Below, piece by piece: positions 9,643 to 18,233 of a DNA stretch of 64,000 nucleotides. This DNA is from Tsukamurella sp. 1534 (GTDB taxonomy: Bacteria > Actinomycetota > Actinomycetes > Mycobacteriales > Mycobacteriaceae): assembly GCF_000312385.1 (NCBI RefSeq), contig NZ_HE997626.1, forward strand, positions 2,219,862-2,283,861, given 5' to 3'. Under the pieces are notes generated by a model. The model was not told where the DNA came from. It ran no database searches and worked only from the letters and a program-made list of their open reading frames with translations. Both the position numbers and the translations under genes were made by a program. Each line of letters begins with the position of its first letter. The stretch's first letter is position 1.

Positions 9643-10812
9643 TTGCGCGACATGGTTGAGATCGGCATGGGCCGGACGGCTCGACGCACCTACGAACTGC
9701 AGGACGTGAACATCGTCCCGTCGCGGCGGACCCGCTCGTCGAAGGAGGTGTCCACCGCCTGGCAGCTCGACGCGTACCGCTTCGACACCCCTATCCTGGC
9801 GCACCCCACCGACGCGGTCGGCTCGCCGGACTTCGCGATCGAGCTCGGCAAGCTGGGCGGCCTGGGCGTGCTCAACGCAGAGGGGCTGTTCTCGCGGCAC
9901 CGCGATGCGCAGGCCAAGCTCGACGAGGTGGTGGCGCTCGCGGCCTCCGACATCACGGGGGTCTCGGCGATCCGCCGCCTGCAGGAGCTGCACGCCGCGC
10001 CGCTGGATCCCGAGCTGCTGGCCGCCGCCGTCGGGCAGGTCCGGGACGCCGGCGTGACCGTCGCGGTGCGGGTGTCGCCGCAGCGTGCGCGAGAGCTGAC
10101 GCCGGTGCTGGTCAAGGCGGGGATCGACCTGCTGGTGATCCACGGCACCATCATCTCGGCGGAGCACGTCTCCGCCGAGGATTCGGCGGGGGAGCCGCTC
10201 AACCTCAAGACCTTCATCGGCGATCTCGACGTGCCCGTCGTGGCGGGCGGCGTGAGCGATCACCGCACCGCGCTGCACCTCATGCGCACGGGCGCGGCCG
10301 GCGTCATCGTGGGCTACGGCTCCGCCGAGGGCGCCACCACCACCCGCGAGGTGCTGGGCATCGGGGTGCCGATGGCCACGGCCATCGCCGACGCGGCCGC
10401 GGCCCGTCGCGACTACCTGGACGAGACCGGCGGCCGGTACGTGCACGTCATCGCCGACGGCGACATCTACAGCTCGGGCGACGTGGCGCGCGCCATCGCG
10501 TGCGGCGCGGACGCGACGATGCTGGGCGCCCCGCTGGCCGTGGCCGCGGAGGCGCCGGGGAAGGGCTGGTACTGGCCGTCGGTGGCCGCGCACCCGTCGA
10601 TGCCGCGCGGTGCCGTGGCGCCCGCGCAGCTGGGCGGGCTGGACGCGGGGGAGACGGCGGCGTCGCCGTCGCTGGCGACCATCGTGAGCGGACCGTCGGG
10701 CGAGCCGAACGGCCAGTTGAACCTGGTCGGAGGCCTGCGCCGGTCGATGGCGAAGGCCGGTTACAGCGAGCTCAAGGAGTTCCAGAAGGTGGGCCTGAAC
10801 GTCGCGTACTGA
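9643..10812 (+). CDS. guaB3: IMP dehydrogenase-like protein GuaB3
   Basis: A 389-residue member of the IMPDH/GMP reductase barrel family without CBS domains. The N terminus MRDMVEIGMGRTARRTYELQ and the position behind guaB2 identify GuaB3. The loop corresponding to the IMPDH nucleophile reads GYGSAEGATTTREVLG and has no cysteine at that position, so classical IMPDH chemistry is doubtful. Substrate and role are unresolved in this branch. The TTG at 9643 is preferred over the ATG at 9652 because GGAAGGA lies 9 nt upstream of the TTG and 18 nt upstream of the ATG. Confidence 0.92.
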   Translation: MRDMVEIGMGRTARRTYELQDVNIVPSRRTRSSKEVSTAWQLDAYRFDTPILAHPTDAVGSPDFAIELGKLGGLGVLNAEGLFSRHRDAQAKLDEVVALAASDITGVSAIRRLQELHAAPLDPELLAAAVGQVRDAGVTVAVRVSPQRARELTPVLVKAGIDLLVIHGTIISAEHVSAEDSAGEPLNLKTFIGDLDVPVVAGGVSDHRTALHLMRTGAAGVIVGYGSAEGATTTREVLGIGVPMATAIADAAAARRDYLDETGGRYVHVIADGDIYSSGDVARAIACGADATMLGAPLAVAAEAPGKGWYWPSVAAHPSMPRGAVAPAQLGGLDAGETAASPSLATIVSGPSGEPNGQLNLVGGLRRSMAKAGYSELKEFQKVGLNVAY

Positions 10813-10926
10813 CGCGAAGGCCTGTTATTGAGTCGCGTTTAGTAGTACCGTTACCCGGCAGTAGGGCCGTTTCAGCCGCGGCCCGGTGACACATGTCCTT
10901 CTCGGACGGGTGAGGGGTATCGCGAC

Positions 10927-12690
10927 ATGGCCAAGGGACTCAAGAAGGCACTGACGCAGGACGCGGGCGACCACTTCGACGTGCTCGTGATCGGCTCCGG
11001 CTTCGGAGGCAGCGTCACGGCGCTGCGGTTGACCGAGAAGGGCTACCGCGTGGGCGTCCTGGAGGCGGGCCGCCGGTACGAGGACGAGGATTTCGCCGAG
11101 ACCACGTGGAACCTCAAGAAGTTCCTGTGGGCGCCCAAGCTCGGCTGCTACGGCATCCAGCGGATCCACCTGCTCAACGACGCCGTGGTGCTCGCCGGCG
11201 CCGGCGTGGGCGGCGGCTCCCTGAACTACGCGAACACCCTCTACAAGCCGCCCGCGCCGTTCTTCAACGACCCGCAGTGGAAGGCCATCACGGACTGGGA
11301 CGACGAGCTCAGCCCGTTCTACGACCAGGCCCGCCGCATGCTGGGCGTGGTGAAGAACCCGCACGAGACCCCGTCGGACCGCGTGATCAAGCAGATCGCG
11401 GAGGAGATGGGCGTCGCGGACACGTACACCGAGACCCCCGTCGGCGTGTACTTCAACCGGCCGGGCCGCACGGACGAGGACCCCTTCTTCGGCGGCGCGG
11501 GCCCCGCCCGCACCGGCTGCACCGAGTGCGGCCAGTGCATGTCGGGCTGCCGCGTGGGCGCGAAGAACACGCTGATGAAGAACTACATCCACCTCGCCGA
11601 GAAGGGCGGCGCGCGGTTCATCCCGATGACCACGGTCACCGGGCTGCGCGAGGGCCGCAAGGGCGTGTGGGAGGTCTACACCGAGCGCACCGGCGCAGTC
11701 GCCCGCAAGAACCGCACCGTCTACACCGCGGACAACGTGGTCTTCGCGGCCGGTACCTGGGGCACCCAGACGCTGCTGCACTCGCTCAAGGACACCGGCG
11801 CGCTGCCCGAGTTGTCGGACCGGCTCGGTGTGCTCACCCGCACCAATTCGGAGTCGATCCTGGGATCGGCTCGCGTGCACGCGGATCCGGATCAGGACCT
11901 GTCCCAGGGGGTCGCGATCACCAGCTCCTTCTACCCGACGCCCGATACCCACATCGAGCCCGTCCGCTACGGGCCCGGCCGCAACGCGATGGGGCTGCTG
12001 CAGACCCTCCTGGTGGACGGCGGTGCGGGCCGCACCCGGCTCTCGGGCTTCGTCAAGGGGCTCGCGAAGAAGCCGTCGGACCTGAAACTGCTGCTGACGC
12101 AGAAGAACTGGGGTCAGCGGGTGCTGATCCTGCTGGTGATGCAGAGCCTCGACAACTCGATCACCACGTACACCAAGAAGATCCCCGGCTCGAAGAAGCG
12201 CCGCATGGTGTCCAAGCAGGGCCACGGCGCCCCGAACCCCACGTGGATCCCGGCGGGCAACGAGGCGGCGCGGATCGGCGCCGAGAAACTGAACGGCGTG
12301 GCGGGAGGCACCTGGGGCGACATCTTCAACGTGCCCATGACCGCCCACTTCCTCGGCGGCGCGGCGATCTCGGAGACGCCGGAGACCGGTGTGATCGACC
12401 CGTATCACCGTGTGCACAACTACCCGTCGCTGTTCGTGGTCGACGGCGCCGCCATCTCCGCGAACCTCGGCGTGAACCCGTCGCTGTCGATCGCCGCGCA
12501 GGCCGAGCGGGCCGCGTCGCTGTGGCCGAACAAGGGCGAAGCGGATCCGCGTCCCGCGCAGGGCGCCGGCTACCGCCGGATCGCGCCGACCGCCCCGAAG
12601 GCCCCCGCCGTGCCCGAGGGTGCCCCCGGCCAGCTGCTGCTGCCGCTGCCGAAGGTCCGCCCGGCTCAGGACGCCGAGACCCAGGCCTGA
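10927..12690 (+). CDS. choD: cholesterol oxidase-like GMC oxidoreductase ChoD
   Basis: A 587-residue FAD-dependent GMC-type oxidoreductase with the dinucleotide fold VLVIGSGFGGSVTALRL near residues 19-35 and the GAGVGGGSLNYA motif near 96-107. The C-terminal VDGAAISANLGVNPSLSIAAQAER contains the family His/Asn region. It follows guaB3 as in M. tuberculosis, where ChoD is proposed to act on cholesterol or another steroid. An unusual cysteine cluster, C198-x2-C201-x2-C204-x3-C208, resembles a ferredoxin-type iron-sulfur ligand set. No signal peptide is seen, so the enzyme is probably cytoplasmic. The last 50 residues are a Pro/Ala-rich extension. Confidence 0.88.
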   Translation: MAKGLKKALTQDAGDHFDVLVIGSGFGGSVTALRLTEKGYRVGVLEAGRRYEDEDFAETTWNLKKFLWAPKLGCYGIQRIHLLNDAVVLAGAGVGGGSLNYANTLYKPPAPFFNDPQWKAITDWDDELSPFYDQARRMLGVVKNPHETPSDRVIKQIAEEMGVADTYTETPVGVYFNRPGRTDEDPFFGGAGPARTGCTECGQCMSGCRVGAKNTLMKNYIHLAEKGGARFIPMTTVTGLREGRKGVWEVYTERTGAVARKNRTVYTADNVVFAAGTWGTQTLLHSLKDTGALPELSDRLGVLTRTNSESILGSARVHADPDQDLSQGVAITSSFYPTPDTHIEPVRYGPGRNAMGLLQTLLVDGGAGRTRLSGFVKGLAKKPSDLKLLLTQKNWGQRVLILLVMQSLDNSITTYTKKIPGSKKRRMVSKQGHGAPNPTWIPAGNEAARIGAEKLNGVAGGTWGDIFNVPMTAHFLGGAAISETPETGVIDPYHRVHNYPSLFVVDGAAISANLGVNPSLSIAAQAERAASLWPNKGEADPRPAQGAGYRRIAPTAPKAPAVPEGAPGQLLLPLPKVRPAQDAETQA

Positions 12691-12706
12691 GCGCCTTCGG
12701 CGGCGC

Positions 12707-12712
12707 TACGCT
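12707..12712 (+). promoter_or_regulatory. -10 element TACGCT, leaderless start
   Basis: TACGCT lies 8 nt before the ATG at 12721. Confidence 0.45.
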
Positions 12713-12720
12713 TCAGTGCC

Positions 12721-13377
12721 ATGACGCGCGTCGACGAGATCGTGGCCGAGCTGGCGGAGCTGGAGGACCCGAAGGCGCGCGCCGTCAACGAGCGCCGCGG
12801 TGACCCGCACGGCGTGAACCTCACGACGCTGCGGGCGCTGGCGAAGTCGATCGGCACCGACCGGGAGCTGGCGGGCGCGCTCTGGCATTCGGGCGACGTC
12901 CCCGCGCAGCTCGTGGCCCTGCTCATCAGCAGGCCGAAGCAGTACACCGCGGACGAGCTGGACGCGATGCTCCGCTCCACCCGCAGCGACAAGGCGCACG
13001 ACTGGCTGCTGAACTACCTGGTCACGAAGTCGCCGCACGCCGACGAGCTGCGAGCGCGGTGGTGGGAGGACCCGGATTCGCGGGTCCGGGCGGCCGCCTG
13101 GACACTCGCCACTCGCACGGTGCCGCAGGGTGACCTCGACCGGGACGCTCTGCTCGACACCATCGCCCGCGAGATGCGCGACGCCGACCCGAAGCTGCAG
13201 TGGGCGATGAACGAGACGCTCGCGACCATCGGCATCGAGGACGCGGCCCGCCGCGCCCGCGCCGTGGAGATCGGGGAGGAGCTGCAGGTGCTCGCCGACT
13301 ACCCGGTGTCCAAGGGATGCACCTCCCCGTTCGCGCCGGCGTGGATCGCGGAGATCGTCCGTCGCCGCGAGGGCTGA
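12721..13377 (+). CDS. DNA alkylation repair protein, AlkD/HEAT-repeat family
   Basis: A protein of 218 residues built of HEAT-like helical pairs, for example LRALAKSIGTDRELAGALWHSG near residues 39-60 and DKAHDWLLNYLVTKSPHADELRARWWEDP further on. This matches the AlkD family of DNA glycosylases that remove bulky or positively charged alkyl bases. The KGCTSPFAPAWI segment near the C terminus is conserved in this group as I recall it. The gene stands alone with its own leaderless-type promoter. Substrate specificity cannot be read from the sequence. Confidence 0.8.
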   Translation: MTRVDEIVAELAELEDPKARAVNERRGDPHGVNLTTLRALAKSIGTDRELAGALWHSGDVPAQLVALLISRPKQYTADELDAMLRSTRSDKAHDWLLNYLVTKSPHADELRARWWEDPDSRVRAAAWTLATRTVPQGDLDRDALLDTIAREMRDADPKLQWAMNETLATIGIEDAARRARAVEIGEELQVLADYPVSKGCTSPFAPAWIAEIVRRREG

Positions 13378-13434
13378 CCGAAACCAGGGGTGGAACCGGT
13401 GGAATCCCTGATGCCCGATGGGGGTTCGGCGCCG

Positions 13435-13440
13435 TAGCGT
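13435..13440 (+). promoter_or_regulatory. -10 element TAGCGT, leaderless start
   Basis: TAGCGT lies 7 nt before the ATG at 13448 and supports that start over the in-frame ATG at 13418. Confidence 0.45.
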
Positions 13441-13447
13441 GACCGGC

Positions 13448-13828
13448 ATGTCCGCTGGATTCCCCCTCGTCACCGTCTTCATCCGCCCCGAGGACGAGCC
13501 GTGCGTCGCCGCGGCGATCGGCGGCCTCCTCGACACGAGCACGTCGCGGTTCGAGTTCGCGACCTCCCCGGAGGACCCGTCGCTGCGCCGGCAGTGGGCG
13601 ATCGAGCACCCCGGCGTCCCTGTGGCGGACCGTCGCTGCCGGGTGCTGTGGGCGCGGTTCGACGAGTCCGACGCGCACCGGGTCGCGGAGGCCGCGATCG
13701 ACGTCCTGTCCCCGCACGCGCGGGCGGAGAACGAGGCGATCCTCGCCGGACGGGACGTGCACGCGACCCCGGACGAGTACCCCTGGTACGCGCACGTGCC
13801 GCTGTGGGAGACCGTCGACGCACCCTGA
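13448..13828 (+). CDS. hypothetical protein, 126 residues
   Basis: A small acidic soluble protein with no membrane segment and no motif I recognise. It begins [28 protein letters not shown] and has a Trp-rich end ([17 protein letters not shown]). The ATG at 13448 is chosen because a TAGCGT element stands 7 nt upstream; an in-frame ATG at 13418 would add 10 residues. It lies between the AlkD-like gene and guaA in the same direction. Confidence 0.6.
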   Translation: MSAGFPLVTVFIRPEDEPCVAAAIGGLLDTSTSRFEFATSPEDPSLRRQWAIEHPGVPVADRRCRVLWARFDESDAHRVAEAAIDVLSPHARAENEAILAGRDVHATPDEYPWYAHVPLWETVDAP

Positions 13829-13885
13829 CGCGGCGCCGCCGCACTCGGACATGGCGCCGCCGCTCGGGGCGGGGCCGCCCGCGAC

Positions 13886-13891
13886 TAGACT
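13886..13891 (+). promoter_or_regulatory. -10 element TAGACT of guaA, leaderless start
   Basis: TAGACT lies 7 nt before the guaA GTG at 13899. Confidence 0.5.
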
Positions 13892-13898
13892 GTCCCGG

Positions 13899-15467
13899 GT
13901 GACGGACACTTCCCCCAGCCCGGTTCTGGTCGTCGACTTCGGCGCGCAGTACGCGCAGCTCATCGCGCGCCGCGTGCGTGAGGCGCGGATCTACTCGGAG
14001 GTGGTGCCGCACACCATCACCGCCGACGAGGTGCGCGCGAAGAACCCGGCGGCCATCGTGCTGTCCGGCGGCCCCGCGTCGGTGTATGCGGAGGACGCGC
14101 CGAACCTCGACCCCGCGGTGTTCGATCTGGGCGTCCCCGTGTTCGGCATCTGCTACGGCTTCCAGATGATGGCCCGCGCGCTGGGCGGCACCGTCGCCAA
14201 CACGGGCGGCCGCGAGTTCGGCCGCACCGTCTTCAGCCCCGACGGGGGCGTGCTGCACGCCGGGCTGCCCGCGGAGCAGCCGGTGTGGATGAGCCACAAC
14301 GACGCGGTGCAGATCGCCCCCGAGGGCTTCACCACGGTCGGCTCCACGCCGGGCGCGCCCGTCGCGTCGTTCGAGCACGTCGGGAAGAAGATGGCCGGCG
14401 TCCAGTACCACCCCGAGGTGCTGCACAGCCCGCACGGCCAGGAGGTGCTCACCCGCTTCCTGTACGAGATCGCCGGGCTCACGCCCACGTGGACCCCGGC
14501 GAACATCGCCGAGCAGCTCATCGAGGACGTGCGCGAGCAGGTCGGCGACGGCCTGGCGCTGTGCGCGCTGTCCGGCGGCGTGGACTCGGCGGTGGCGGCC
14601 GCGCTCGTGCAGCGCGCCATCGGCGACCGGCTCACCTGCGTCTTCGTCGACCACGGCCTGCTGCGGCAGGGCGAGCGCGAGCAGGTGCAGACGGACTTCG
14701 TGGACGCGACCGGCGCGCGCCTGGTGACCGTCGACGCGGAGGAGACGTTCCTCGGGCACCTCAAGGGCGTCTCCGATCCGGAGGAGAAGCGCAAGATCAT
14801 CGGCCGCGAGTTCATCCGCTCGTTCGAGGACGTCGTCTCGGAGGCGCTGGGGGCGCGGGCCGCGGAGGGGCACACCATCGACTTCCTCGTCCAGGGCACC
14901 CTCTACCCGGACGTGGTGGAGTCGGGCGGCGGCAGCGGCACCGCGAACATCAAGAGCCATCACAACGTGGGCGGGCTCCCCGAGGACCTCGAGTTCACCC
15001 TCGTCGAGCCGCTGCGGCTGCTGTTCAAGGACGAGGTGCGCGCGGTGGGCCGCGAACTGGGCCTCCCGGAGGAGATCGTCGGGCGGCAGCCGTTCCCGGG
15101 GCCGGGCCTGGCGATCCGCATCGTCGGCGAGGTCACCAAGGACCGTCTGGACCTGCTGCGCAAGGCCGACGCGATCGCCCGCGAGGAGCTGACCGCCGCC
15201 GGGCTCGACGGGACCATCTGGCAGTGCCCGGTGGTGCTGCTCGCGGACGTGCGCAGCGTGGGAGTGCAGGGCGACGGCCGCACCTACGGCCACCCGATCG
15301 TGCTGCGCCCCGTCAGCTCCGAGGACGCCATGACCGCGGACTGGACGCGCGTGCCCTACGAGACGCTCGAGACCATCTCCACGCGGATCACCAACGAGGT
15401 CGAAGAGGTCAACCGCGTGGTGCTCGACGTGACGAGCAAGCCGCCGGGCACCATCGAATGGGAATAA
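13899..15467 (+). CDS. guaA: GMP synthase (glutamine-hydrolysing)
   Basis: Converts XMP to GMP using ATP and glutamine. The 522 residues comprise a class I glutamine amidotransferase domain (nucleophile Cys85 in [15 protein letters not shown] carries the His/Glu of the triad), an ATP pyrophosphatase domain (P-loop [12 protein letters not shown] near 226-237) and the C-terminal dimerisation domain ending PPGTIEWE. The GTG at 13899 fits the family start ([16 protein letters not shown]) and has TAGACT 7 nt upstream. Together with guaB2 it completes IMP to GMP in this window. Confidence 0.97.
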   Translation: MTDTSPSPVLVVDFGAQYAQLIARRVREARIYSEVVPHTITADEVRAKNPAAIVLSGGPASVYAEDAPNLDPAVFDLGVPVFGICYGFQMMARALGGTVANTGGREFGRTVFSPDGGVLHAGLPAEQPVWMSHNDAVQIAPEGFTTVGSTPGAPVASFEHVGKKMAGVQYHPEVLHSPHGQEVLTRFLYEIAGLTPTWTPANIAEQLIEDVREQVGDGLALCALSGGVDSAVAAALVQRAIGDRLTCVFVDHGLLRQGEREQVQTDFVDATGARLVTVDAEETFLGHLKGVSDPEEKRKIIGREFIRSFEDVVSEALGARAAEGHTIDFLVQGTLYPDVVESGGGSGTANIKSHHNVGGLPEDLEFTLVEPLRLLFKDEVRAVGRELGLPEEIVGRQPFPGPGLAIRIVGEVTKDRLDLLRKADAIAREELTAAGLDGTIWQCPVVLLADVRSVGVQGDGRTYGHPIVLRPVSSEDAMTADWTRVPYETLETISTRITNEVEEVNRVVLDVTSKPPGTIEWE

Positions 15468-15494
15468 CGGTCGTGAACTGACCGGTGCCGTCGG

Positions 15495-15500
15495 TACCGT
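15495..15500 (+). promoter_or_regulatory. -10 element TACCGT, leaderless start
   Basis: TACCGT lies 7 nt before the ATG at 15508. Confidence 0.45.
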
Positions 15501-15507
15501 CGGAACC

Positions 15508-16326
15508 ATGACGATTCTGGTGACGGGTGCGACGGGAAACATCGGACGGAAGGTCGTCGACGAGCTGTTGGCGAGGGGAGCGACGGACGTCCGTGCGCTC
15601 ACCACCAATCCGGCGAAGGCGCGGCTCCCCGAAGGGGTGCAGGCCTTTCCGGGGTTCATCGGCAAGCCGGAGACGCTGGACGGGGAGCACGGCGACGCGT
15701 TCGAGGGCGTGACCGCCATGTACCTCGCGCCGTATCCGGCGACGGCGGCCGAGGTGCTGCGCCGCGCCAGGGAGGCGGGCGTGCAGTACGTGGTCGCCAC
15801 GTCGGGCGGCGCGCACTGGCAGGAGCTGACCGACACGATCAACGCGAGCGGCCTCGACGTGACGAACCTCGGCCCGGGCGAGTTCCTGGAGAACTTCTCG
15901 GGCTGGGCCGGGCAGGTGGCCGAGGGCGTGGTCCGCGAACCGTATCCGGAGGCGGGCAGCGCGCCGATCGGCATGGGGGACATCGCCTCCGTGGCCGCCG
16001 CTCTGCTCACGGCCGAGGACCGTACGCCGCACGTCGGGCGGATGTACGAGCTGACCGGGCCGGAGTACCTGACCCGGCCGCAGATGGCCGCGCAGATCGG
16101 TGAGGGCATCGGCCGTGCGGTGCGGTTCGAGCAGATCAGCCGCGAGGCCGCGGAGGAGATGCTGCGCCCGCAGATGGGCGACATGGCGTCCTGGTACCTG
16201 GATCTCCTGGCGTCGTCGGTCGAGTGGAAGCAGCAGCCGAACGACCTGGTGGAGCGGCTCACGGGCCGGCCCGCCACCTCGCTGAAGCAGTGGGCGGCCG
16301 CGAACAGGGAGCTGTTCGCGGCCTGA
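15508..16326 (+). CDS. NmrA-like NAD(P)-binding protein (atypical SDR)
   Basis: A 272-residue Rossmann-fold protein. The N-terminal ILVTGATGNIGRKVVDELLARG carries the GxTGxxG dinucleotide motif. LPEGVQAFPGFIGKPETLDG and YVVATSGGAHW are typical of the NmrA/HSCARG-like atypical SDR group. The Tyr-x3-Lys catalytic pair of classical SDRs is not seen, so it may be a redox sensor or an isoflavone-reductase-like enzyme. It stands alone between guaA and a terminator. Confidence 0.8.
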   Translation: MTILVTGATGNIGRKVVDELLARGATDVRALTTNPAKARLPEGVQAFPGFIGKPETLDGEHGDAFEGVTAMYLAPYPATAAEVLRRAREAGVQYVVATSGGAHWQELTDTINASGLDVTNLGPGEFLENFSGWAGQVAEGVVREPYPEAGSAPIGMGDIASVAAALLTAEDRTPHVGRMYELTGPEYLTRPQMAAQIGEGIGRAVRFEQISREAAEEMLRPQMGDMASWYLDLLASSVEWKQQPNDLVERLTGRPATSLKQWAAANRELFAA

Positions 16327-16350
16327 CGGTCCGCCCCCCTGACAGGGGAA

Positions 16351-16390
16351 TGCCCGGGGCGCGTGGGTGAGGGAGAACGCGCCCCGGGCA
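16351..16390. terminator. terminator after the NmrA-like gene
   Basis: A perfect 13-bp inverted repeat (arms 16351-16363 and 16378-16390) with a 14-nt loop is followed by AGTCTTCT. It lies between convergent genes. Confidence 0.75.
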
Positions 16391-16435
16391 AGTCTTCTGG
16401 TGCGATGGCCGGACTGGCGGGTCAGGCCGGCCGGG

Positions 16436-16714
16436 TCAGTGCGGGCCGGTGTCCTTGCCGCCGGGCCGCACGATGAGCATCACGCCGGCCACCGCGACGG
16501 CGCCGATCGCGAGCACCCCCAGCAGGGTGCCGCTGTCCAGCAGGCGGGGGCCGCCGGCGATCGCCCAGAGGGCGATGGCCAGGGCCGCCACTCCCGCGAC
16601 CATGAGTCCGGGGGAGAACCGGGTCCGACGGTCCGCGGCGCCCTCGCCGGCCTGCCCGGCCCGGTCGGCGTGGTCGCCCCGGCCGGCCTGCTCGGTGTGC
16701 TCGCTATCCGACAC
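16436..16714 (-). CDS. small two-helix membrane protein
   Basis: A protein of 92 residues. A charged cytoplasmic N terminus of about 33 residues precedes two transmembrane helices (PGLMVAGVAALAIALWAIAGG and TLLGVLAIGAVAVAGVMLIV) and a short tail, GGKDTGPH. The GTG start lies 11 bases inside the end of the upstream PspC-domain gene, so the two are co-transcribed and probably coupled. It may be an accessory of the envelope-stress protein. No family is recognised. Confidence 0.7.
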   Translation of the reverse strand: MSDSEHTEQAGRGDHADRAGQAGEGAADRRTRFSPGLMVAGVAALAIALWAIAGGPRLLDSGTLLGVLAIGAVAVAGVMLIVRPGGKDTGPH

Positions 16715-18089
16715 GCTTCACCTCCACGCTGCCCACGTTGCCCTGGGCGTCGATGGTCAGGGTCGGGGCGCCGGGTGCGGCGTCCTTGCCGGCGATCGCG
16801 CCGTCCGGGCAGTCGGCGTCGCCGACCGAGATGGTGCAGACGACCTTGACGTTCATGGACTCCGGCACCGTGATGGTGGTGTCGCCCACCGCGACCCGGG
16901 TGGTGACGGTGCGGTCGCGGTCCAGTGCCATATCGCGCAGGTCGAGCTTGAGGTCCCCGACCTGCACGGTGTAGGCGTCGCGCAGTGTGGCGGGATCGAC
17001 CACGGTGAACTTCTGGTCACCGCGGGGCGCGTCCGAGAAGCCGACGTTCTGCGCCGTGGTGCCGATCACCACGAACCCGGCGAGGGGGATCGCCGCGAGC
17101 AGCAGCCCGTAGCCGGAGCGGCGGAAGGCACCGAACACGAGGCCGATGCCCACCACGCCGAGCACCATGGCCGCGGCGGGGACGGCCGAGATCGACGCCA
17201 CGCCCAGGAGATTCACGGCGGCGATGCCGGCGGCGGTGAGCAGCGCGGCGCCCAGCGTGATCGCGGTGACCCGCGAGCGTTGCTTCGGCAGTGTGGCGGG
17301 AGCCGTCTGTGCGGCGGGCTCGGGCAGATCCCAGGCGAAGGGTGCGGCGCCCAGCGGATCCCACCGCGGCGGCTGGATCTCCTCGGTCGGGTGCGCCTCG
17401 GTGCGGGTGGGCCGTTGCGTGGGCGGCTGCCACACGGGCTGCTGCGCCCGGGGATCGGCCTGGGCGTCCGCGGAGTCCTGAGCGTGCGGATCCGCGTGGG
17501 CCGCAGGGTCGGTCGCGTCATCCTGCGTCGCATCCCGGTGCGGCGTCGGCTGCGCCGCGTCCTGCTGCGCGCGCTGCTCCGGCGGCTGCCACACGGGCTG
17601 CCACGGGTACGGCGACTGCGGCGGCTGCCAAGCACCCACGGAGGCGGGGCCCGCGGCGAACTGCGTGGACACCGCGGTGCCGGGGGGCGGCGTGGGGGTG
17701 CGCTGGTACAGCGCGTACCAGCCGGCCGCCAGGAGCACCGCGCTGATCAGGCCCGCGCCGGGCCAGTTGGCGCCGATGCCGCCGGACAGCGTCACGGCGA
17801 GGATCGCGGCGATGATGAGCACGAACGGCGGCGGGCCGTTCTGCCGCTCCTGCGGGGCGTACCCGCGGTCCGGCTCCTTGGGGAGGAGGAAGATCGCGGC
17901 GAGGTAGGCGAAGAAGCCGATGCCGCCGAGCACGGTCGCGCCGATCACCGCGGCGCGGACCAGCGCCACGTCCACCTGGTAGCGGCGCGCGAAGCCGGTG
18001 CAGACGCCGGCGATGGGGGCGTGCCGGGCCCGTAGCGGCCGGGTGTCCCACATCTGCCGGGTCTGGCTGGAGAGGGTTGCTGTGTCCAT
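16704..18089 (-). CDS. PspC-domain membrane protein with C-terminal beta-sheet domain
   Basis: A 461-residue envelope protein. Residues about 18-75 are a PspC domain (PLRARHAPIAGVCTGFARRYQVD, then a helix ending FLLPKEPDRG). Several more transmembrane helices and a long Gln/Pro/Ala-rich linker follow. The C-terminal 110 or so residues lack hydrophobic helices and resemble the LiaF-like beta domain (QVGDLKLDLRDM, then TVTTRVAVGDTTITVPESMNV). PspC-type proteins act in cell-envelope stress responses. It is divergent from a kinase gene that also begins with a PspC domain, which suggests one sensing unit. Confidence 0.8.
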   Translation of the reverse strand: MDTATLSSQTRQMWDTRPLRARHAPIAGVCTGFARRYQVDVALVRAAVIGATVLGGIGFFAYLAAIFLLPKEPDRGYAPQERQNGPPPFVLIIAAILAVTLSGGIGANWPGAGLISAVLLAAGWYALYQRTPTPPPGTAVSTQFAAGPASVGAWQPPQSPYPWQPVWQPPEQRAQQDAAQPTPHRDATQDDATDPAAHADPHAQDSADAQADPRAQQPVWQPPTQRPTRTEAHPTEEIQPPRWDPLGAAPFAWDLPEPAAQTAPATLPKQRSRVTAITLGAALLTAAGIAAVNLLGVASISAVPAAAMVLGVVGIGLVFGAFRRSGYGLLLAAIPLAGFVVIGTTAQNVGFSDAPRGDQKFTVVDPATLRDAYTVQVGDLKLDLRDMALDRDRTVTTRVAVGDTTITVPESMNVKVVCTISVGDADCPDGAIAGKDAAPGAPTLTIDAQGNVGSVEVKRVG

Positions 18090-18233
18090 GGCTACGATCC
18101 TGCGCGGCGGGGCGGCGCGGGACCATCGGGATCTACCCTGAAATCCCCGGGCCACGGGGTCGGGGTGCGGGCCCGGAAGTAAGGGGGTTCCCCGATGCGC
18201 GGGCGCCCTCGATCGTGCCACCATCGAGGCACG

